A stretch of 6,370 nucleotides of DNA, taken from contig CAMYOP010000167.1 in assembly GCA_947260045.1 (NCBI GenBank), positions 3,497-9,866 of the forward strand, in the 5' to 3' direction. Below are positions 1-5,598 of the stretch, piece by piece (positions within the stretch are counted from its first letter, which is position 1; every line of letters starts with the position of its first letter). A program made the translations under genes and the position numbers. Source of the stretch: an uncultured Desulfobulbaceae bacterium. Lineage in GTDB: Bacteria; Desulfobacterota; Desulfobulbia; Desulfobulbales; Desulfobulbaceae. Below the pieces are notes generated by a model that was given only the letters and a program-made list of their open reading frames with translations, was not told the DNA's origin and searched no databases.

Positions 1-64
1 ACCCTTCTTTTTATTTTTTCACCACAGAAATGTTTAACTTAGGGAACATGCAAATAATATACCG

Positions 65-99
65 CCTTGCGGGAAATTATTTTTTTTATAATTTCAAGG
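65..99. repeat. AT-rich inverted repeat with poly-T loop
   Basis: GAAATTAT at 73-80 is matched by ATAATTTC at 88-95, leaving a loop of seven T (81-87). CCTT (65-68) and AAGG (96-99) can extend the stem by four pairs beyond a four-base bulge (69-72). Lying in the gene-free left end, it could be a transcript-end or RNA-stabilising hairpin, but neither strand has a clean U-tract directly after the stem, so no role is assigned. Confidence 0.5.
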
Positions 100-115
100 T
101 GTTCCCTTGGTGCCC

Positions 116-132
116 TTGGGTCCCGACCTGCA
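116..132 (+). promoter_or_regulatory. possible sigma-54 type promoter (-24/-12)
   Basis: TTGG at 116-119 and TGCA at 129-132 place GG (118-119) and GC (130-131) exactly ten bases apart, the spacing required for RpoN promoters. The match to the longer consensus is partial: the CAC after the -24 GG and the first T of the -12 TTGC are missing. It points rightward, where no gene begins on the plus strand within this window, which lowers confidence. Transcription would start near 143, inside the palindrome pair at 141-179. Confidence 0.2.
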
Positions 133-140
133 ACTTAATA

Positions 141-179
141 GCACTTTCCGGAAATATAATTCGCTTTTCCGGAAAGTGC
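141..179. repeat. perfect 14-bp inverted repeat containing two TTTCCGGAAA palindromes
   Basis: GCACTTTCCGGAAA (141-154) is the exact reverse complement of 166-179, separated by an 11-base loop (155-165). Each arm contains the self-complementary decamer TTTCCGGAAA (145-154 and 166-175). The centres of the two decamers are 21 bp apart, about two helical turns. As RNA it would form a strong hairpin; as DNA it has the shape of a paired operator for a dimeric regulator. A T-rich stretch (191-202) follows on the plus strand but starts about 12 bases after the stem, so it is a poor intrinsic terminator. The repeat itself is certain, its role is not. Confidence 0.75.
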
Positions 180-198
180 AGCAATGTGAATTTTCTTT

Positions 199-230
199 TT
201 TTAGTGTATAGTCTAAAACTATCACTAAAA
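199..230. repeat. AT-rich hairpin downstream of the HPrK-like gene
   Basis: TTTTAGTG (199-206) pairs with CACTAAAA (223-230), and ATAG (208-211) pairs with CTAT (219-222). This gives a 12-bp stem with one bulged base (207) and a 7-base loop. It lies about 43 bp past the stop codon of the minus-strand gene that ends at 273. Read on the minus strand, the stem is followed by A residues rather than U, so it is not a classical terminator, though it could protect a 3' end. Confidence 0.5.
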
Positions 231-272
231 TAGTATCTTGTAAAGATCATTAAAAGAATATTGTGTCAACAG

Positions 273-1460
273 TTAAATATGTTCAAGGAGTTTTGTTGAC
301 TCCTCTATTTCAGAGAATGTGAAGCTATGGCATTGTGTTCTGGTTATCAATTTGAGGAGTCCTTCCACATCTTGCACCCCTAGTGGTCTGTTTGATGAGC
401 ATGTTTTTACTAGTAATTTAAGCGCATTAAGGTTGTCTAGCTCTGCCAGAGCAGTTTTTGCGTTTTTGTCAAAGTTCATAAATATTATACCCTTTAGAGG
501 ATAACCTTGATGGAGGGGTATAATATTTTTTTCTGCTATTGGATAATAGCGGACTTGTTTTTTGTCTAATCTTTGAAATATCTGATAGTCGGATATATCT
601 GGATAGTATTTTTTTAAAATGGGTAGAGATCCTGATTTAATACTTAAGGGAAGAGGGAAGGGATAGACTTTGGATGTGTTTGGATTGATAAGAGCAATCT
701 CATCTGACAGATATCGGAATCCTTTTGTCAGCAATGCAGCGGTCATGGTGGTTTTGCCTTTTCCAGAGTCGCCAGGCATTATAACTACTTGTTTATCTTT
801 ACATATTGCTGCTGCATGAAACAAAAGCTTATCTTTTATTCTTCTAGATGAAATCATATAGATCAGATTCATTAAAACCGGTAAGGTTGATTTGAATGGT
901 AGGGCCGAATGGTATAATTCGTGGTTAGTGTATATGTCAAATTTGTTTTTTTGATTTTCGTTTGGCAGGATTGATATTGTGGCTGCAGGTTGTGAGTCTT
1001 TATCCTTACTGATAATATTGACGAGGGACTTTTCGATTTCTCTTCCAAGTGAGAGACTGACTGCCGAGACTCTGAATAAAATCTCTGGCAATTCAAAGGT
1101 TTTTTGCCAGACAAATTGTATGTTTTTATTGTCTAAAGTGGTCTCTCTGGCTTTTATGTCAAGTGTTTCTGGCTTACGATCTACAATAAGCCCAGGTCCA
1201 AGAAGTCCTTCAGTTTCAAAATTATTTATTATGGTATTTATATCCGTTTCGTGTGTGAGGGTGTTTGCTCGAAAATTTTTTGAGAAAAAATTAAGGATTT
1301 GGCCAAAGTTTTCTCCTTCTTCTAAGAGACACCAGGCAATAGCGGCAGTGGTGTTCAATACCCAAATTTTTCTTGTTCCAGTTGCAAATAATACTCCGGT
1401 ATCATTAAACGGTAAAAAAGCTATATTTGGGGCAGGGGTAAATTTAGTAGAATTGTGCAT
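273..1460 (-). CDS. PqqD-like / HPr-kinase-like fusion protein
   Basis: This is a 395-residue protein counted from the ATG at 1460; an in-frame TTG at 1472 would add four residues, and neither start has a clear ribosome site. Residues about 12-92 resemble a PqqD/RRE domain: a short beta-rich start (IAFLPFNDTGVLF), a WVLN-TTAA segment, then helices ending in ETEGLL. PqqD-type domains bind leader peptides or help peptide-modifying enzymes. The C-terminal part resembles HPr kinase/phosphorylase: LLFHAAAI with His215, a P-loop GDSGKGKTT at 230-238, an LSDEIALI acidic motif (Asp253, Glu254), then a Pro-rich PFPLPLSIKS segment. Such proteins usually bind ATP and phosphorylate a serine on a partner. 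It lies 78 bp downstream of the beta-helix gene on the same strand. The coding region is AT-rich (19 G+C in 60 bases at 541-600). The substrate is unknown. The family assignment is fairly secure; true kinase activity is inferred. Confidence 0.8.
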   Translation of the reverse strand: MHNSTKFTPAPNIAFLPFNDTGVLFATGTRKIWVLNTTAAIAWCLLEEGENFGQILNFFSKNFRANTLTHETDINTIINNFETEGLLGPGLIVDRKPETLDIKARETTLDNKNIQFVWQKTFELPEILFRVSAVSLSLGREIEKSLVNIISKDKDSQPAATISILPNENQKNKFDIYTNHELYHSALPFKSTLPVLMNLIYMISSRRIKDKLLFHAAAICKDKQVVIMPGDSGKGKTTMTAALLTKGFRYLSDEIALINPNTSKVYPFPLPLSIKSGSLPILKKYYPDISDYQIFQRLDKKQVRYYPIAEKNIIPLHQGYPLKGIIFMNFDKNAKTALAELDNLNALKLLVKTCSSNRPLGVQDVEGLLKLITRTQCHSFTFSEIEESTKLLEHI

Positions 1461-1523
1461 AGTTATAAGCAAGGGGATTGTTTTAAGTCAGTTGATTGGC
1501 CGAAATTTAATTTTTACAAGTTA

Positions 1524-1573
1524 TTGATAAACATTCCATTATTGATTGATATTATACGTTGATTGTTTATCAA
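1524..1573. repeat. 10-bp inverted repeat spanning the beta-helix stop codon
   Basis: TTGATAAACA (1524-1533) is exactly complementary in reverse to TGTTTATCAA (1564-1573), with a 30-base AT-rich spacer that contains the stop codon (1539-1541) of the beta-helix gene. No U-tract follows the stem on the minus strand, so termination is unlikely. It may be an mRNA processing or 3'-stability structure, or a protein-binding site near the possible promoter inside it. Confidence 0.45.
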
Positions 1574-3239
1574 GTGTTGATTTCCTTTGCCAGTCCTTAA
1601 AAGTCAGCCAGGTTTCTTTCCAGTAAAATGGAGATGGTGAACCTCCCTGATATTTATTGTTATTGAATTGATGTCCTTTAGTGTTGCCTTTGCTCATTTT
1701 AACAAAATTTTTGTCTTCATCAGCCCTTAGGGTATTATCTTTAACTATACAGTTGGCTGCACCTTCATTTACAGTAAAAAACATAAATTCAGCATCGTTC
1801 CATTGTGGAGAACTGTTCCGGATAAGAGTATTGTTTTTTATATCGTGCCCTTTCCCCGTAACGACTATTCCGCCATGTGAGTTGTTTTCAATATGGTTAC
1901 CCTCAACCAAAATAGGTCCTGACTTGGTATCGAGCATTATTCCAGAGCTCTTCAGGGTTTCGGAACCACCGTTTATTACAGTATTACCTATGATTTTATT
2001 TCCTTCTCCGCAGAAATAAGTGTAAATGCCAGCACTGTCGTAATGGAGTCGGTTGGCATATTCTACCGTGTTATCTGCCACCAGATTGTTGTTTATCCGA
2101 AACTCATGTTCTCCTCCAAGCAGAATACCAGAGCCTCCTGTTTTTATAATTTGATTATGAGAAACAGTATTATTGCTTGAAGATGTGCGGTCTGCATAAA
2201 TGGCAATGCCTATACCTATAACAGATTCAATTTTGTTGTTTGTTACCCTGTTGTGGTTTGAGTTTTTGAGAATAATGGCAGAACGGGGCTGCTGTGATCC
2301 TGTGCCAAAAACCTGAATGTTTTCAATCAGAGCATGGTTTGTACCACCGACCAGGACACCTGCCTTGTTTGTCCCACGTATAGCCAGATCTCGCACAGTA
2401 ATATGCTGCTTGCTGTTTGTGTGAATCCCGTAATTGAGCTGACTGCAGCGCACATTGGCCTGGGCAGGATGGATATCTGAATGCAGGGAGAGGGTTCCAT
2501 CGTGCCAGTTCCAGTATCCTGGCCTGGTTAAGCTCGATAATTTTGGTGAGACCTCAGCTGGCGGGAGCATCTTGGGCCATTTTTCTTCTTTTTGGGAGAC
2601 AGCATTCAACTGACGGATAAGTAATGGGCGGGAGGTGTCCCATTTTTCTTCAAAAGAGGTGATGAGAGAAATCCTTTTTGATGATGGATCAGAGCCAACC
2701 ACCCAGCCATTTGTATAAGGGCTTCCTGGTTTGACTTGCAGGATGATCGCACCTGCCTGGGGAACGTTTTTGACTTGAGGGGAAAGCGTCAGAGTAAGGA
2801 TAGCTGGATACGGTCGGTTTTTGAAAAAGAGGACCCCTGGTTTTTTTTTCCATGGGCGAGAATAGACATTATTGCCCATGGTGAGCCAGTTATCTTGCAG
2901 GGAGACAGAGCCATCAATCAGTGGAGGTTCGCCTTGGCCATAGGCGCCAAATACTATAGGCTTCCCAGGTTCACCAGATGAGGGGATAATAAGCATCTCA
3001 TTCCAAATTTCCCCTCTTTTAAAAAGTATGCTGTCACCTGGCAGAAAAGTTTGTGAATTGATTTTTTGAATGCTTTTCCAGGGTTTTTTTTGCGTTCCCT
3101 CGTTGAGGTCTAGGCCCCTGCTTGCGTCGACGTAGTAGACGCTAGCAAAAGAGGCCTGGCAGTATAAAAAAAGTGAACACAGAAAAATAATGAACTGTCC
3201 CCAGTGGTGATGCTTATTGTCTGCAGGTTTATCTTCCAT
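1539..3239 (-). CDS. exported right-handed parallel beta-helix protein
   Basis: This 566-residue protein begins with a Sec-type signal peptide: a short N-region (His-rich, residues 9-12), a hydrophobic core FIIFLCSLFLY (16-26), and probable cleavage after SFA (Ala32). The Cys in LYCQ does not fit a lipobox. Mature residues 34-110 (YYVDAS, KPWKSIQK, PGDSILFKRGE, GEPGKPIVFGAYG, LIDGS) match the opening cap of NosD/DUF1565-like beta-helix proteins. From about 271 to 520 there are roughly 20-25-residue coils with repeated N-x-I/V, GI and NN-x-I/V/L steps (for example VTNNKI, VSHNQI, RINNNLV, IIGNTV, VEGNHI, IKNNTL). Residues about 120-265 form a non-repetitive insertion before the helix. The fold is typical of polysaccharide lyases, epimerases and adhesin-like binding proteins, but no catalytic triad could be assigned. 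It starts 18 bp after the tatC stop, without a visible Shine-Dalgarno sequence. It probably acts on, or binds, an extracellular glycan in the periplasm or outside the cell. Confidence 0.8.
   Translation of the reverse strand: MEDKPADNKHHHWGQFIIFLCSLFLYCQASFASVYYVDASRGLDLNEGTQKKPWKSIQKINSQTFLPGDSILFKRGEIWNEMLIIPSSGEPGKPIVFGAYGQGEPPLIDGSVSLQDNWLTMGNNVYSRPWKKKPGVLFFKNRPYPAILTLTLSPQVKNVPQAGAIILQVKPGSPYTNGWVVGSDPSSKRISLITSFEEKWDTSRPLLIRQLNAVSQKEEKWPKMLPPAEVSPKLSSLTRPGYWNWHDGTLSLHSDIHPAQANVRCSQLNYGIHTNSKQHITVRDLAIRGTNKAGVLVGGTNHALIENIQVFGTGSQQPRSAIILKNSNHNRVTNNKIESVIGIGIAIYADRTSSSNNTVSHNQIIKTGGSGILLGGEHEFRINNNLVADNTVEYANRLHYDSAGIYTYFCGEGNKIIGNTVINGGSETLKSSGIMLDTKSGPILVEGNHIENNSHGGIVVTGKGHDIKNNTLIRNSSPQWNDAEFMFFTVNEGAANCIVKDNTLRADEDKNFVKMSKGNTKGHQFNNNKYQGGSPSPFYWKETWLTFKDWQRKSTLDKQSTYNINQ
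1551..1580 (-). promoter_or_regulatory. possible sigma-70 type promoter for the HPrK-like gene
   Basis: On the minus strand a perfect TATAAT (+ strand 1551-1556) is preceded, after an 18-base spacer, by TCAACA (1575-1580), which matches four of six -35 bases. Transcription would begin near 1544 and give a leader of roughly 85 bases before the ATG at 1460. The site lies in the last codons of the beta-helix gene, so it would allow expression of the HPrK-like gene independently of the upstream genes. A perfect -10 in AT-rich DNA can arise by chance. Confidence 0.3.
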
Positions 3240-3257
3240 TGGGATTTTGGTTTGGTC

Positions 3258-3971
3258 TCAAGCTTTGCTCGTGCTGGCATCATCTAGGTCGAGAAGTCGA
3301 ATGACCAGGATGCCTGCCTCGTAAAGGATGCATAAGGGTCCGCCCATGAGCGCCATATTGACTACATCAGGCGTTGGTGTCAAAAGGGCAGATAGAATTG
3401 CAATGATCAAGATGGCATAGCGCCGGTTTTTTTCATAAACACTGCGAGGGACTCCCACAGTGGCAGAGAAAATCATAAATACGGGCAGCTCAAATATAAG
3501 GCCAAAGGCCATGATGAAAATAGTGACAAAGTTAACAAAACGACTGATGGAAATAACAGGTTGCAATTCAGCGGATTGGAAACCAAGTAGAAACTTGACT
3601 CCAAAGGGTAAAGTGATGGTAAAGCAGAAAAGCGTGCCTGCATAGAAAAGGGCACAGGTTGCAAAGACAAACCAGAAAAGTCTTTTTCCTGTTACTTTAA
3701 ACGGACGTCCCAGACTTTTCCATAGAACAAACATAATCCAGGGCATGAGGAGATAGATTGCCCCAAAAAAAGCGACTTTGACATGGGACAGAAATGGGCC
3801 GGCAACAGAAAAAAAGTAGAGAGTCTCATTCAGGTGTTCCTGAAAAAAGAAAACAAGGCCGCCTGACAGAAAAAATAGAAGAATCGTCAAGCCTATGATG
3901 CTAAAGCCAAGAGCTCTTAGATGTTTGCGTAGCTCGCTAATGAACAGAACAATGTTGTTATGTATTTCCAA
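3258..3971 (-). CDS. tatC: TatC-family twin-arginine translocase subunit, divergent
   Basis: This 237-residue inner-membrane protein has six probable membrane spans (about 22-41, 65-85, 98-122, 146-170, 184-197, 203-225), slightly short for TatC. TatC normally forms, with TatB, the receptor for folded proteins carrying twin-arginine signals. Family marks are SELRKHL near the N-terminus (Glu13, equivalent to E. coli Glu15), the FGLIFELPV motif (Glu161, equivalent to Glu170), NRRYAIL, LTPTPDV (Asp202) and GPLCILYE. The first cytoplasmic loop is abnormal: the usual F-x-x-P-x-L-x(3)-E-R-R reads SLGRPFKVTGKR, with Gly95 where E. coli has the signal-reading Glu103, and the SQ after PD is replaced by NM. 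The start is a TTG preceded three codons earlier by an in-frame stop (TAA), with no clear Shine-Dalgarno sequence. No tatA or tatB is visible nearby. The beta-helix gene follows closely. It could be a specialised paralogue or a lineage-typical divergent TatC. Confidence 0.85.
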   Translation of the reverse strand: MEIHNNIVLFISELRKHLRALGFSIIGLTILLFFLSGGLVFFFQEHLNETLYFFSVAGPFLSHVKVAFFGAIYLLMPWIMFVLWKSLGRPFKVTGKRLFWFVFATCALFYAGTLFCFTITLPFGVKFLLGFQSAELQPVISISRFVNFVTIFIMAFGLIFELPVFMIFSATVGVPRSVYEKNRRYAILIIAILSALLTPTPDVVNMALMGGPLCILYEAGILVIRLLDLDDASTSKA

Positions 3972-4034
3972 AGTGATTTAAACCGAACTGTAGACAGTGG
4001 ATGTGCGTTTGTTATTTATTGGCAATTAGTAGCA

Positions 4035-4077
4035 AAAGGCGAAACGAAAAGCAATTGATTAGAAGTTGCTTTCCTTT
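4035..4077. repeat. interrupted hairpin in the tatC-serS divergent region
   Basis: AAAGCAA (4048-4054) pairs perfectly with TTGCTTT (4066-4072) around an 11-base loop, and AAAGG (4035-4039) pairs with CCTTT (4073-4077) across an 8-base one-sided bulge. It lies about 65 bp upstream of the tatC start and about 185 bp upstream of serS. No U-tract follows on either strand, so a terminator is unlikely. A regulator site or leader structure is possible. The rest of 3972-4260 shows no tRNA-like or riboswitch-like element and no convincing promoter. Confidence 0.35.
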
Positions 4078-4260
4078 GGCCACCATGATAGACAAATCAC
4101 ATATTATCCATATGCAGCATTTTTACTCTCTTTTTCAGGGCCGGTGCTATGGCAGGAGAAAGATATGAGAAATGCATTTTTTTTCTGTTGGAATTCGTAT
4201 TTTTATTAAAATAACAGTATTTTATAAAACAACACACATTAAATAAAACAAAAGAATATC

Positions 4261-5538
4261 ATGCTAGAATTACGTTTTATCCGGGAAAATTTGGAGCTTG
4301 TACGAGAGAAAACTATTCACCGTGGCCTTGGCCCGGACCTTGTTGATAGTTTTCAGGGTGTCGATGAAAAACGACTTGCTTTGCTTGCCGAAGTTGAGTT
4401 GTTGAAAGGCAAAAGAAACTCGGCTTCAAAAGAAATAGCTACTTTAAAAAAGGATGGAAAGCATGAGGAGGCTGAACCACTTATAGTTGAGATGCGAGAA
4501 GTCTCTGCCAGGATAAAGGGATTGGATGATGATTTGGCGAAAGTGCAGGACGAGCTCCAGGAGATTGTCATGTCTATCCCCAATATTTGTCATGATTCTG
4601 TGCCAAAGGGCAATGATGATAGTGATAATATAGAAATCCGGAAATGGGGAACAGTTCCCCAGTTCACTTTTGCTCCTAAAACCCACTGGGAATTAGGGGA
4701 GCAGCTCGATATCCTTGATTTTGAGACATCTGCAAAACTTGCTGGTGCCAGATTTGCCCTGCTGAAGGGTTTTGGCTCCAGGCTGGAGAGGGCACTTATT
4801 AATTTTATGCTTGATCTTCATACCCAGAGGAACGGTTATACCGAAGTCCTTCCTCCTTTTATGGTGAACTCGAAAACCATGACAGGAACAGGGCAGCTGC
4901 CAAAATTTGCTGATGATCTCTTCCGGATTAAGGATTGGGACCTATGGCTTATTCCCACTGCAGAGGTTCCTGTAACCAATATTCACAGTGATGAAACGCT
5001 GGCAGAAGAAGATTTGCCGATTAAATACACGGCTTATACGCCTTGTTTTCGGTCTGAGGCAGGATCATATGGCAAAGATACCAGGGGGCTTGTTCGCCAG
5101 CATCAGTTTGACAAAGTGGAGCTGGTGAAATTTACAACACCAGAGAACTCAGATAATGAACTTGAGTTACTGCTGCAAAATGCCGAAGAGGTCTTGCAGT
5201 TGTTAGAGCTACCGTACCGTGTCGTGACGCTTTGCAGTGGTGATCTGGGCTTTTCCGCGACCAAGACCTATGATATAGAAGTGTGGTTGCCAGGTCAGAA
5301 CACCTATCGTGAAATCTCGTCCTGTTCAAATTTTCTTGATTTTCAGGCCCGTCGAACAGGTATTCGTTACCGGCCCGCTGGCCAGAAGAAAAGTAAGCTG
5401 GTCCATACTCTTAATGGAAGTGGGCTGGCAGTAGGACGGACTCTGCTTGCCATTTTGGAAAATTATCAGCAGGAAGATGGTTCCATTGCTCTACCAGCTG
5501 TGCTCAAACCATATTTTGAAAATCGATTTGGCGCTTAA
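4261..5538 (+). CDS. serS: seryl-tRNA synthetase
   Basis: SerRS charges tRNA-Ser (and tRNA-Sec where present) with serine in the cytoplasm. The 425-residue length is normal for the bacterial enzyme. Residues about 1-110 form the tRNA-binding domain with the long antiparallel coiled-coil arm (Lys/Glu-rich, 30-100). The class II catalytic core follows: motif 1 region with GSRLERALINFM (172-183) leading to YTEVLPPFMV (193-202), the serine-binding TAEVP (233-237), motif 2 with FRSEAG (263-268, Arg264) and RGLVRQHQFDKVE (275-287), and motif 3 NGSGLAVGRTLLAILEN (395-411, Arg403). All key residues are intact. The start is fixed by the family-typical MLELRFIREN opening, although no clear Shine-Dalgarno sequence precedes it; the upstream 60 bases are very AT-rich. 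It is divergent from tatC and convergent with ddl, so it is likely monocistronic. Confidence 0.98.
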   Translation: MLELRFIRENLELVREKTIHRGLGPDLVDSFQGVDEKRLALLAEVELLKGKRNSASKEIATLKKDGKHEEAEPLIVEMREVSARIKGLDDDLAKVQDELQEIVMSIPNICHDSVPKGNDDSDNIEIRKWGTVPQFTFAPKTHWELGEQLDILDFETSAKLAGARFALLKGFGSRLERALINFMLDLHTQRNGYTEVLPPFMVNSKTMTGTGQLPKFADDLFRIKDWDLWLIPTAEVPVTNIHSDETLAEEDLPIKYTAYTPCFRSEAGSYGKDTRGLVRQHQFDKVELVKFTTPENSDNELELLLQNAEEVLQLLELPYRVVTLCSGDLGFSATKTYDIEVWLPGQNTYREISSCSNFLDFQARRTGIRYRPAGQKKSKLVHTLNGSGLAVGRTLLAILENYQQEDGSIALPAVLKPYFENRFGA

Positions 5539-5554
5539 ACCTACTGATTCACTG

Positions 5555-5598
5555 GGGAGAAAATTTCTTTTTAAGAGATCTCTCCCTGTAATTTTTTT
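5555..5598 (+). terminator. possible intrinsic terminator of serS
   Basis: GGGAGA (5555-5560) pairs with TCTCCC (5581-5586); the 20-base loop can itself fold weakly (TCTT/AAGA). A run of seven T (5592-5598) follows after five bases. It begins 17 bp past the serS stop and overlaps the last codons of the convergent ddl gene. The stem is short and the gap to the T-run is larger than ideal, so this is tentative. Confidence 0.35.

Noticed and set aside
141..179. Reading the two palindromes as CRISPR repeats
   Set aside because: There are only two copies, 21 bp apart, with no spacer-length interval, no further repeats and no cas gene.
199..230. Intrinsic terminator of the HPrK-like gene
   Set aside because: On the minus strand the stem is followed by A residues, not a U-tract, and it contains very few G-C pairs.
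30..233. Plus-strand reading frame of 67 codons at the left end, open back to the window edge
   Set aside because: The product is a low-complexity Phe/Leu/Asn-rich string, the frame crosses all three inverted repeats, and no ribosome site or family resemblance is seen.
264..269. TTGACA -35 hexamer on the minus strand after the HPrK-like gene
   Set aside because: No acceptable -10 lies 16-18 bases downstream, and no gene follows on that strand within the window.
979..1527. Plus-strand reading frame of 182 codons
   Set aside because: It lies opposite the PqqD/HPrK-like gene, whose protein has clear motifs; the plus-strand product is Ser/Phe-rich with no recognisable domain.
4085..4168. 27-codon plus-strand frame between tatC and serS
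   Set aside because: It has no ribosome site and no recognisable sequence; it is probably chance.
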